In this document: one piece after another, positions 52,655 through 58,887 of the stretch | Layout: every line of letters begins with the position of its first letter | Position numbering within the stretch: position 1 is the stretch's first letter | Assembly (NCBI GenBank): GCA_003151275.1 | Contig: PLXC01000176.1 | Span: 1-58,887, forward strand | From: Candidatus Melainabacteria bacterium | GTDB taxonomy: Bacteria > Cyanobacteriota > Vampirovibrionia > Obscuribacterales > Obscuribacteraceae | Length of the DNA: 58,887 nt | Reading direction: 5' to 3' | Notes under the pieces: model-generated | Databases searched by the model: none | What the model was told of the DNA's origin: nothing | The model's input: the letters and a program-made list of their open reading frames with translations, nothing else | Program-made: the position numbers and the translations under genes

Positions 52655-52867
52655 ATGTTGTTAGATTCTACTTTCATAAACAAGCAAGCTCCAATCAGCG
52701 TCTGGCTGACCACAGTAGAGCCAGTTTCTGCTAGTGCACCTAAAGAGCCGAATGCCAACGCCAGAGCCCGCTCCCGACGCTTGAGACGCATGCATTCTCA
52801 AAACTTTATTCAACGGGCAGCTTTTGAAGTTGTACAGCTGTTCAAGGGGTACCGCGAAGTCGCGTAA
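52655..52867 (+). CDS. Small basic hypothetical protein
   Basis: 70 residues; GAGGAAG lies before the ATG. The centre is Arg-rich (NARARSRRLRRMHSQNF), the end is helical (AAFEVVQLFKGYREVA). No signal peptide or domain is seen. A perfect 12-bp hairpin 40 bp after the stop supports it as a real transcription unit. Confidence 0.55.
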   Translation: MLLDSTFINKQAPISVWLTTVEPVSASAPKEPNANARARSRRLRRMHSQNFIQRAAFEVVQLFKGYREVA

Positions 52868-52908
52868 TCAAAGACTAAAACGAACGAACATCCAACTAAC
52901 GAACAACT

Positions 52909-52936
52909 AGACTGCACGAGGTGTCTCGTGCAGTCT
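52909..52936 (+). terminator. Perfect 12-bp hairpin terminator
   Basis: AGACTGCACGAG, loop GTGT, CTCGTGCAGTCT. It lies after the small basic gene, before the cluster of minus-strand small genes, and could serve both strands. Confidence 0.75.
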
Positions 52937-53002
52937 TAGTAATTAATTGCCGCTTGCTGCCGTATGCGTTTACTAAAATATTAAAGCCCTTAAGCGGCAG
53001 AG

Positions 53003-53104
53003 TCATTTGAGTTCCTTGCGCCAACAAGAAACAACGTCTTTGACTGAGTAGAACAGGATGAATGCAGTGGTAGAAACAACTACTGTATAGATAATGTTAT
53101 CCAT
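53003..53104 (-). CDS. 33-residue single-helix membrane protein
   Basis: ATG at 53104, stop at 53003-53005. GGAGAG lies seven bases before the ATG. The product begins MDNIIYTVVVSTTAFILFYS and ends in a charged tail (WRKELK). It has the layout of small membrane regulators such as KdpF-like or Mgt peptides: one helix, a charged cytoplasmic end. No family known to me. Confidence 0.5.
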   Translation of the reverse strand: MDNIIYTVVVSTTAFILFYSVKDVVSCWRKELK

Positions 53105-53237
53105 AAATTAACTCTCCAGTAACAAATACAAATGGTGGTCACACGGAGGGATGCGACCACCATCTGCTTGAGTGAAAAACATCACCTGTTTGAGAGTGTA
53201 ACTTCCTCATCTCTCACAAAGTGATCCCCGATTCTTT

Positions 53238-53414
53238 TTATGGACCAGCTAGTGGGTCGAACATTTTTCTAGGTGGGCTGCTGCTCGATTTACTTACATT
53301 TCTGTCGTTCTGTTTTGGATTTATACCTGATTGCACCGCTTTTAGTTTTCTCGATGATGACCCAACCTGATTGTATTTACTCTGCACCTTGGACTGTTTG
53401 AGAAGTTTACTCAT
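53238..53414 (-). CDS. Small basic Ser/Lys-rich protein
   Basis: 58 residues from the ATG at 53414, which follows AAGGA. The composition is Lys/Ser/Asn-rich (LLKQSKVQSKYNQVGSSSRK, SKSSSSPPRKMFDP) with no signal peptide. It is probably disordered; nucleic-acid binding is possible. No family recognised. Confidence 0.4.
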   Translation of the reverse strand: MSKLLKQSKVQSKYNQVGSSSRKLKAVQSGINPKQNDRNVSKSSSSPPRKMFDPLAGP

Positions 53415-53579
53415 TGGAATTTCCTTGATCTCCGCTGACAATCTAGTTATAACTCCAACTTCGTCATGCTGGCGACAATTTTAAGACGATCGAGTCAAGA
53501 TTATGTCCAGTTTGAAAACTACTCCCGGCCGCCTGTTGGCACCACATCTGACAAGCACCAACTGAACACGTGATCTGAG

Positions 53580-53729
53580 TTAAAAGAGATGCAGCAGTCT
53601 AGCGATCAGCATACACAACAAAGCAAGTAAACATAACAGAACAACTAAGCAAAACAAAGGCTGCTGGCCGGCCTTTCGATATTCGTTCACTTTCACCGTC
53701 TCCAGATAAATTTCGGCTAGAACATTCAT
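53580..53729 (-). CDS. 49-residue single-helix membrane protein
   Basis: ATG at 53729, stop at 53580-53582. A short amphipathic start (NVLAEIYLETVKVNEYRKAG) precedes one strong helix (PLFCLVVLLCLLALLCMLIA) and RLLHLF. The ribosome site is weak. It lies 25 bp after the CheY-like gene and may be in its operon. Confidence 0.45.
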   Translation of the reverse strand: MNVLAEIYLETVKVNEYRKAGQQPLFCLVVLLCLLALLCMLIARLLHLF

Positions 53730-53754
53730 AGGTTGATTACCTTAATTCTGATCG

Positions 53755-54123
53755 TTAATTCTGATCGAGCCATGTCTCCACCAAAACCGGATAGTTCGCT
53801 GGTTTTGAAACACATGCATCCATCCCATATGCCATGCATAAGAGTGGATATTCCAACGAAGTCACACCAACAATAGGCACGTGTCGGCCGGTCTTCTGTT
53901 CGTCGTGTCTAATTGACATGGTGGCATAAATCCCATCCATAACAGGCATTTCTACGTCCATCAGGACCAACGAATAACGGCGAAGTCTTGTCGCGGCAAC
54001 CGCCTCTGCACCGTTGTGGGCGATGTCGACAAGGACGTCGAAGTTACTGAGGCTCAATTGCGCCGCACGCGCAATCAAGGTATTGTCTTCCACTACGAGA
54101 ATGAACGGCTTGATGCAATTCAT
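53755..54123 (-). CDS. Stand-alone CheY-like receiver protein
   Basis: 122 residues, one receiver domain with intact chemistry: LVVEDN, LVLMDVEMPVMDG (phospho-acceptor Asp), VGVTS and ACVSKP. No output domain. It may shuttle phosphate or bind a partner, possibly of a hybrid kinase elsewhere. It contrasts with the pseudo-receiver at 34678. Confidence 0.88.
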   Translation of the reverse strand: MNCIKPFILVVEDNTLIARAAQLSLSNFDVLVDIAHNGAEAVAATRLRRYSLVLMDVEMPVMDGIYATMSIRHDEQKTGRHVPIVGVTSLEYPLLCMAYGMDACVSKPANYPVLVETWLDQN

Positions 54124-54278
54124 AACCTTACCTACTATTCGACCAATTTAATTCAACACGAACCACAATCAGGAAAGCATCAGGAAACACCAAGTTCTGA
54201 CAAGCTTTTGCAACAATGATCCATTGAACCCTAATAGTTGGACCCTATCCGAGTCTTCTGTTTCCTCAACTGAAAGAC

Positions 54279-54611
54279 TCACGCGACGCTGCGCACATAC
54301 GGATTAGCATCGCCCAAGAGCAGCTCCACTTCGAAGCCATCTGCGATTTGCATTGCGTGACTTAAAATCTCATCATCACCCATGCGCCAATCATATTCAT
54401 AAACGCTCCTGCCACAAACCATAAGCGTTTTACTTGCGCTTAATTTGAAAGGCAAATTGTCTGAACTTTGCTTAACAGCTGCTTCAAACTTAAAGCGCTC
54501 GGAGTTTGCGCTATGACAGGGCAAAAATCTCGTCCAATCTTCTGGATCATTGAGCTGATCTGCGATCAACAACCAGCTTCCCGCTGATGACTGACAAATT
54601 CTAACTAACAT
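54279..54611 (-). CDS. Hypothetical soluble protein, about 110 aa
   Basis: The ATG at 54611 follows GAGGAG by seven bases, better than an upstream Met at 54641. The product has segments such as GSWLLIADQLNDPEDWTRFL and DDEILSHAMQIADGFEVELL. No signal peptide or domain recognised. Its upstream DNA carries a GCACCG palindrome and four CTTG repeats near 54729-54767, so it is probably under strong control. Confidence 0.6.
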   Translation of the reverse strand: MLVRICQSSAGSWLLIADQLNDPEDWTRFLPCHSANSERFKFEAAVKQSSDNLPFKLSASKTLMVCGRSVYEYDWRMGDDEILSHAMQIADGFEVELLLGDANPYVRSVA

Positions 54612-54692
54612 CTTAGACTCCTCGCGGTGCCTAGATTGCACCGACCGCTAAAAGAGATTTCTAGCCACTCAACTGTTAAAAGAGTGCCTAAA

Positions 54693-54767
54693 AACAAGAT
54701 AGCACCGAATGCGGTGCAAGTCTTCGATCTTGATTCGATCTTGCTATCGACTTGACCGAACTTGACA
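54693..54767 (-). promoter_or_regulatory. GCACCG palindrome and four CTTG repeats upstream of the 54611 gene
   Basis: GCACCGAATGCGGTGC (54693-54708, approximate) is nearly the palindrome found at 19250. CTTGATT, CTTGCTA, CTTGACC and CTTGACA start at 54729, 54740, 54751 and 54761 (spacing 11, 11, 10). The pairing of both elements repeats that at 19215-19264. Confidence 0.5.
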
Positions 54768-54915
54768 AACCTCCTTGCCAAGAATATCGAGGGTTCTTAT
54801 TGCACAATCGATTCTGCTGCTAGGTTGACAGTTACTTGAGATCTCAAGCGCATTATTGATGCCTACTTGATATGCAACATGCTCTACTGAGAGTGGGTTC
54901 TGAGGCGTTGTGCAT

Positions 54916-55083
54916 ATGCTCGAAACTAATTATGTAGTTCTAGTTTTTGGGTTGACTTGTGCCTGTGTGGCGATGAAAGCTTTTCAAAGTGCCGCAGATT
55001 ACCTCGTTGACAGAGCTCTGGAAGTCAGGGCGAAGACCTCAGTCCTGATCGATATTCCTGCACGACAGAAGAGTGAATCGTAG
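54916..55083 (+). CDS. 55-residue single-helix membrane protein
   Basis: ATG at 54916, stop at 55081. One helix at the start (NYVVLVFGLTCACVAMKAF) is followed by a charged amphipathic tail (LVDRALEVRAKTSVLIDIP). TGAGGCG lies nine bases upstream. The next small membrane gene starts 26 bp later, so they probably form a pair. Confidence 0.5.
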   Translation: MLETNYVVLVFGLTCACVAMKAFQSAADYLVDRALEVRAKTSVLIDIPARQKSES

Positions 55084-55109
55084 CAGATCACGGTTTGAGA
55101 CTAAGACAG

Positions 55110-55322
55110 ATGCGATTTGATGAAGACGCAACCAAAGCCCTGGCACTCACAGGCGGCATCATTGCAGGACTGTTTGCATTTCTCGCCATTTATAATTTTG
55201 GCTCCATGATTAGTCACGACAAGCCCTTAGCGTATGCCTCGGCATTTGTCATTAGTTGCTACGTAATTTATTTCATGACCAGATGGTTTACAGAGCAACT
55301 CGCCGAAGGTGAAAGTCGCTAA
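55110..55322 (+). CDS. Small two-helix membrane protein
   Basis: 70 residues from the ATG at 55110. Two helices (LALTGGIIAGLFAFLAIYNF and ASAFVISCYVIYFMTRWF) are joined by a short polar loop (GSMISHDKPLAY). It starts and ends with charged residues. No family recognised. It lies before the MgtE gene, with 420 bp between. Confidence 0.55.
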   Translation: MRFDEDATKALALTGGIIAGLFAFLAIYNFGSMISHDKPLAYASAFVISCYVIYFMTRWFTEQLAEGESR

Positions 55323-55742
55323 GTCGTTACTGTCTGATTGATCGTTATGTCTGCTAAGGGACTAATCGATAGTCATATCGCAAGTTTGTTACCGGACTGA
55401 GCGGTCACAGTCGGACTAAGAAGAATTACAGCCAGAGTATTTCACTGCACCGACTTCTTCGTTCAGCGAACTAACTACGCCTGGCGTAGTATGAGCACAC
55501 TTAGTGCCTGCGGTTGCAGTCCACATCGTTCTGCGATTCACAACTACACGTGCGGTGCCACCAGCGGGCCCCCATGTTCGTGTCGATCACTCAGCATTAA
55601 ATCAAGGAAGAGCCTCAAGACCCATTTTTTGACAAGTTTCGGAGACAATTCAAGCTTGAATACGATTGATTCGACCTGATACACTCGAACAACTGTAGAT
55701 CCTGATCAGGAGCACATTTGAGAAGGTGGAGTCCGTTTCGGT
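55323..55742. other. Intergenic region of 420 bp before mgtE
   Basis: It contains a perfect palindrome ACTACGCC-T-GGCGTAGT (55474-55490). A Cys-rich frame at 55491-55679 is not supported by a ribosome site. The length allows a structured leader, but I do not recognise an M-box or other riboswitch. Confidence 0.45.
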
Positions 55743-57059
55743 ATGACAACAAATCCTATTCTTTATACCGAATTACACGCACTTTGGGCCGAGACTTCGG
55801 CTGCAGATCGAATGGCGCGGTTTAAGTCGATGCCCCTTGCAGATGCGCAAGAGTTTTTCCGCGAACTAAGCACAAGAAATCAAAGCGAAATTATTCTCAA
55901 TCTTCCTGAACGAGAACAGACAGTGTGGATACGTTTGCTGGATCCAGACGATGCTGCAGACTTGTTGCAGGAAACGCCGCCACAAGATCAACAACGGCTG
56001 CTCGGTTTGCTCGATGAAGCCACCAAAGACGATGTTCAGGCGCTGCTGAAATACAGAGAAGATGTGGCAGGCGGTCTGATGAGTCCTCGATTCGCCAGAG
56101 TTCGTCCGGACATGACAGTGTCTGAAGCACTGACATACGTGCGCAAACAGGCTATTGGAAGAGCCACCGAGACAGTCTATACAGTTTATGTACTTGACGC
56201 AGATCAACATTTATTGGGTGTGACATCACTACGTACACTTTTTGCTTCCGATCCACATTTGGTCATACAAAATGTGATGCGAAAGAATGTCGTTAAGACT
56301 ACCGAAGAAGCTGACCAGGAGAACTTGAGCAGATTGTTTGCTGAACACGATCTCATTGCTATTCCAGTTGTAGACGCAGACAACCGCATGAAGGGCATCG
56401 TCACCATCGACGACATCGTTGATGTGGTCCAAGAAGAAGCTACCGAGGACATGCAAAAGGCAGGCGGCAGTGAGGCTCTAGGTGCGCCCTATCTTGAAAT
56501 ATCCCTGCCCCAGATGATTAAGAAACGAGCCGGCTGGCTGACTGTGCTTTTCTTGGGTGAGATGCTCACCGCTAATGCCATGGGATACTTTGAAAACGAG
56601 ATTGCCAAAGCCGTCGTGCTCTCGCTTTTCATCCCCTTAATCATCAGCAGCGGCGGGAATGCTGGTTCACAAGCTTCGACAATCATTATTCGAGCAATGG
56701 CGCTGGGCGAAGTTCGTTTAACAGACTGGTGGAAAGTGATGAGCCGCGAACTAGTGACCGGCTTAAGCCTGGGCTGCATTCTCGGTGTGATCGGATTAGC
56801 AAGAATCTGCGTTTGGCAGCATTACTTCAAATCTTACGGTCCACATTCTTTGTTGATTGCAGTAACCGTAGGCATCTCGCTGATTGGCATCGTGCTTTGG
56901 GGCACTGTGGCTGGATCGCTCCTGCCGTTTGTTTTGCGACGGGTCGGCTTTGACCCAGCTAGCGCGTCTACCCCCTTTGTCGCGACCCTCGTTGATGTAA
57001 CAGGTCTGGTTATTTACTTCAGTGTAGCCAGCCAGATTTTGCGAGGCACACTTCTGTGA
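55743..57059 (+). CDS. mgtE: MgtE-family magnesium channel
   Basis: 438 residues in the MgtE order: N-domain (1-125; LPEREQTVWIRLLDPDDAAD, EDVAGGLMSPRFARVRPDMT), a CBS pair (130-250; VIQNVMRKNVVKTTEEADQE, DNRMKGIVTIDDIVDVVQEE), and five membrane helices (from 265; LSLFIPLIISSGGNAGSQAS carries the conserved GGNAGSQ pore motif). Mg2+ binding at the CBS/N interface closes the channel. It extends the cation theme of the region. Confidence 0.95.
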   Translation: MTTNPILYTELHALWAETSAADRMARFKSMPLADAQEFFRELSTRNQSEIILNLPEREQTVWIRLLDPDDAADLLQETPPQDQQRLLGLLDEATKDDVQALLKYREDVAGGLMSPRFARVRPDMTVSEALTYVRKQAIGRATETVYTVYVLDADQHLLGVTSLRTLFASDPHLVIQNVMRKNVVKTTEEADQENLSRLFAEHDLIAIPVVDADNRMKGIVTIDDIVDVVQEEATEDMQKAGGSEALGAPYLEISLPQMIKKRAGWLTVLFLGEMLTANAMGYFENEIAKAVVLSLFIPLIISSGGNAGSQASTIIIRAMALGEVRLTDWWKVMSRELVTGLSLGCILGVIGLARICVWQHYFKSYGPHSLLIAVTVGISLIGIVLWGTVAGSLLPFVLRRVGFDPASASTPFVATLVDVTGLVIYFSVASQILRGTLL

Positions 57060-57291
57060 TTCTCATCAAGAAACTATAAACTTCCACCAGATGAACCGGC
57101 CTTCTAATTGAACCGCGAAAACGTCACCCAAAGCCGGCTAAAGGCTATAATCGACAAAGTCAAGATGAACAGTTCGCCAAAACATTTCTTTCACATTTAC
57201 GAACTGATCTCGATCCATAACCTAAACAAATCATTCCCTGGAAGCTGGGCCCTGCTTCTGCTCAGTTCAAAAAACCAGGATGGTTAAGCAA

Positions 57292-57325
57292 TATCAAGAA
57301 ACTATCAAGATTGAGACCGGATAAG
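57292..57325 (+). promoter_or_regulatory. TATCAAG pair, 11 bp apart, with -10 GATAAG, before the APC permease
   Basis: TATCAAG at 57292 and 57303; ten bases later GATAAG (57320-57325). The permease ATG lies 24 bp after. The same geometry as at kdp and the KimA-like gene. Confidence 0.6.
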
Positions 57326-57348
57326 CCTTAGGAAGGTTTGCGAGTGAT

Positions 57349-58887
57349 ATGTTGATCTCTGAAATCCACACTAATGGAACCTTGTTGAAACCTGCACAAA
57401 AAGACCAAACGTCGGGCGTTCACAGAGAACGCCGGTCAGCACGCGCGCACAATCGTTTTCGGCGCTGGTATTTTCAAGGAATAAGGGAAAGTAACAAAAA
57501 GGCCGAACATCAAGACGCCTGGTACAAGGTCATGTGCTTGACCGGCGTTGATTATTTCTCAACGCTTGGATACGCCCCAGGAATAGCCTTCCTCGCCGCA
57601 GGCGCGCTCTCACCGCTGGCAACTTTCATCCTTGTGCTACTAACTCTGGTCGGTGCCTTACCTGTTTATATGAAAGTGGCGGAGGAAAGCCCGCACGGAC
57701 AAGGAAGCATTTCAATGATTGCTAAGCTTTTGCAAGGTTGGAAGGGAAAGAGTCTAATTCTGTGCCTGCTTGGGTTTGCGGCAACTGACTTTATTATCAC
57801 GATCACGTTATCTGCTGCCGACGCCGCCGCTCACGTCGCTCAAAATCCTTGGGCGCCCCTTTGGATGCACGATCGCATCTCAATGACCTTGATTTTGCTT
57901 GCCCTGCTTGGAGGCGTCTTTCTGATTGGATTCCGGGAAGCAATCAGTATCTCAGTGGTGCTGGTCGGCATCTATTTGTTATTAAATGCGGTTGTTGTAG
58001 GAGTTAGCTTCTCACACTTAATGCATGAACCTTGGAAAGTTACGGATTGGATGAGTACCTTGACTCGGCAATACGAATCGCCCTGGCGCATGATTGGCTT
58101 ATCAATCCTTCTGTTCCCGAAATTAGCATTAGGAATGTCGGGATTTGAAACTGGCGTTGCAGTGGCACCTTTGGTGAAAGGCAAAGAGAGAGACGATCAT
58201 GAAAAGCCTGCAGGAAGAATAGCCAACACTAAGAAGCTACTCGTAACGGCCGCCTTGATTATGTCTGTGTTCTTGCTGGCAACATCATTCATAACAACAA
58301 TGCTTATTCCGGCCCAGCATTTCGCAAATGGTGGCATAGCTAACGGGCGGGCTCTAGCCTATCTGGCACACGAGTACCTTGGAAGTTCATTTGGCACCGT
58401 ATATGACATCAGTTCCATTTTCATCCTATGGTTTGCAGGCGCTTCGGCGATGACCGGCTTGCTGAATCTGGTGCCTAGATACTTACCTAAATTTGGCATG
58501 GCCCCTGAATGGACGCGCGCTTCAAGACCGTTAGTAACGTTCTTTACCGTCGTTGCTTTCATAGTGACTCTCTGGTTCAAAGCAGATGTTGATGCTCAAG
58601 GAGGTGCTTACGCCACGGGCGTTCTTGTGCTGATGACGTCTGCCGCATTTGCCTGCACATTGACTGTCTGGCGAACGACACACACCAAGCGAATATTCTT
58701 CCTGGGAATATTTGTCGTGTTCGTCTACACGACGGTAGTAAATTGCTTCGAACGACCGGAAGGCATACAGATAGCCGGTCTGTTTATTTTAGCGATATTC
58801 ATTGCGTCGATTGTTTCAAGAGCAATGCGCGCAACTGAACTTAGAGTTCAGAAGGTAGAGCTGGACCCAGTTGCAAAAAAATTCATA
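57349..58887 (+). CDS. APC-superfamily permease, second copy, cut by the window end
   Basis: The ATG at 57349 opens a frame that runs 513 codons to the end of the window with no stop. A basic N-tail ([19 protein letters not shown]) precedes the same core as 32510-34444: [72 protein letters not shown]. It aligns with the paralogue up to the start of the soluble C-domain. The 11-bp repeat pair upstream ties it to the K+ regulon. The substrate is unknown. Confidence 0.8.
   Translation, partial: MLISEIHTNGTLLKPAQKDQTSGVHRERRSARAHNRFRRWYFQGIRESNKKAEHQDAWYKVMCLTGVDYFSTLGYAPGIAFLAAGALSPLATFILVLLTLVGALPVYMKVAEESPHGQGSISMIAKLLQGWKGKSLILCLLGFAATDFIITITLSAADAAAHVAQNPWAPLWMHDRISMTLILLALLGGVFLIGFREAISISVVLVGIYLLLNAVVVGVSFSHLMHEPWKVTDWMSTLTRQYESPWRMIGLSILLFPKLALGMSGFETGVAVAPLVKGKERDDHEKPAGRIANTKKLLVTAALIMSVFLLATSFITTMLIPAQHFANGGIANGRALAYLAHEYLGSSFGTVYDISSIFILWFAGASAMTGLLNLVPRYLPKFGMAPEWTRASRPLVTFFTVVAFIVTLWFKADVDAQGGAYATGVLVLMTSAAFACTLTVWRTTHTKRIFFLGIFVVFVYTTVVNCFERPEGIQIAGLFILAIFIASIVSRAMRATELRVQKVELDPVAKKFI

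Noticed and set aside
55491..55679. Cys-rich 62-residue frame before mgtE
   Set aside because: No ribosome site, no signal peptide, and it starts at the edge of a palindrome; probably chance.
55323..55742. M-box (Mg2+) riboswitch before mgtE
   Set aside because: The length would allow it, but I could not match the conserved M-box core; a covariance search would decide.

Overview
The window looks like chromosome from a gram-negative bacterium on the cyanobacterial side of the tree, most plausibly a non-photosynthetic Melainabacteria/Vampirovibrionia relative such as Obscuribacterales. This rests on gene content only: a cyanobacterial-style group 2 sigma factor, outer-membrane barrels ending in Phe, Kdp, KimA-like and APC carriers, and many lineage-specific secreted proteins. 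No photosynthesis gene is present. The taxonomic call is an inference.

Positions 1-8342 resemble a small integrated replicon or phage satellite. It has excisionase/AlpA-like DNA-binding proteins, only the N-terminal arm-binding part of a tyrosine integrase, a P4-type zinc-ribbon/Toprim primase, a DUF3987 helicase-like ATPase, a ribbon-helix-helix protein, decayed primase-like fragments and a terminase-small-subunit-like protein. A perfect 31-bp inverted repeat carrying GCGAATTT iterons (1215-1245 and 5198-5228) brackets the replication module. A promoter plus structured leader is present twice. Positions 8426-11168 hold tandem zinc-ribbon membrane proteins, an XRE regulator and a small secreted protein. 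A 3' half of tRNA-Arg (11305-11352) beside an intact tRNA-Val probably marks the island edge or an att site.

From 11.7 kb on, the window is a cation-homeostasis and envelope region. It carries a Fur-family regulator, a TrkA-domain K+ channel, a CNNM/CorC protein, a KimA-like K+ transporter, two related APC permeases (32510-34444 and 57349-end), kdpFABC, a kinase-less KdpD, a separate DUF4118 histidine kinase with a KdpE partner, a second atypical KdpE paralogue, a universal stress protein and an MgtE Mg2+ channel.

Among these lies an envelope cassette present twice in opposite orientation. It combines an OmpL-like beta-barrel, a secreted glycine-rich protein ending in PFSKEQF, and a sialidase-like beta-propeller. 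Copy 1 is 20092-24179 and copy 2 is 26385-30596, with the KdpE paralogue and a DUF2254 membrane protein between them.

The most striking non-coding signal is a recurring pair of 7-mers (CTTGAYA or its complement TATCAAG) exactly 11 bp apart. At several sites a -10 hexamer follows exactly 10 bp later. It lies before kdp, the KimA-like gene, the first barrel gene, the KdpE paralogue (four repeats), a secreted coiled-coil protein and the last APC permease. I infer an OmpR/KdpE-type regulon that ties K+ supply to remodelling of the outer membrane and periplasm. Several small single-helix membrane proteins (53.0-55.3 kb) and a 26-residue ORF before kdpF complete the region.
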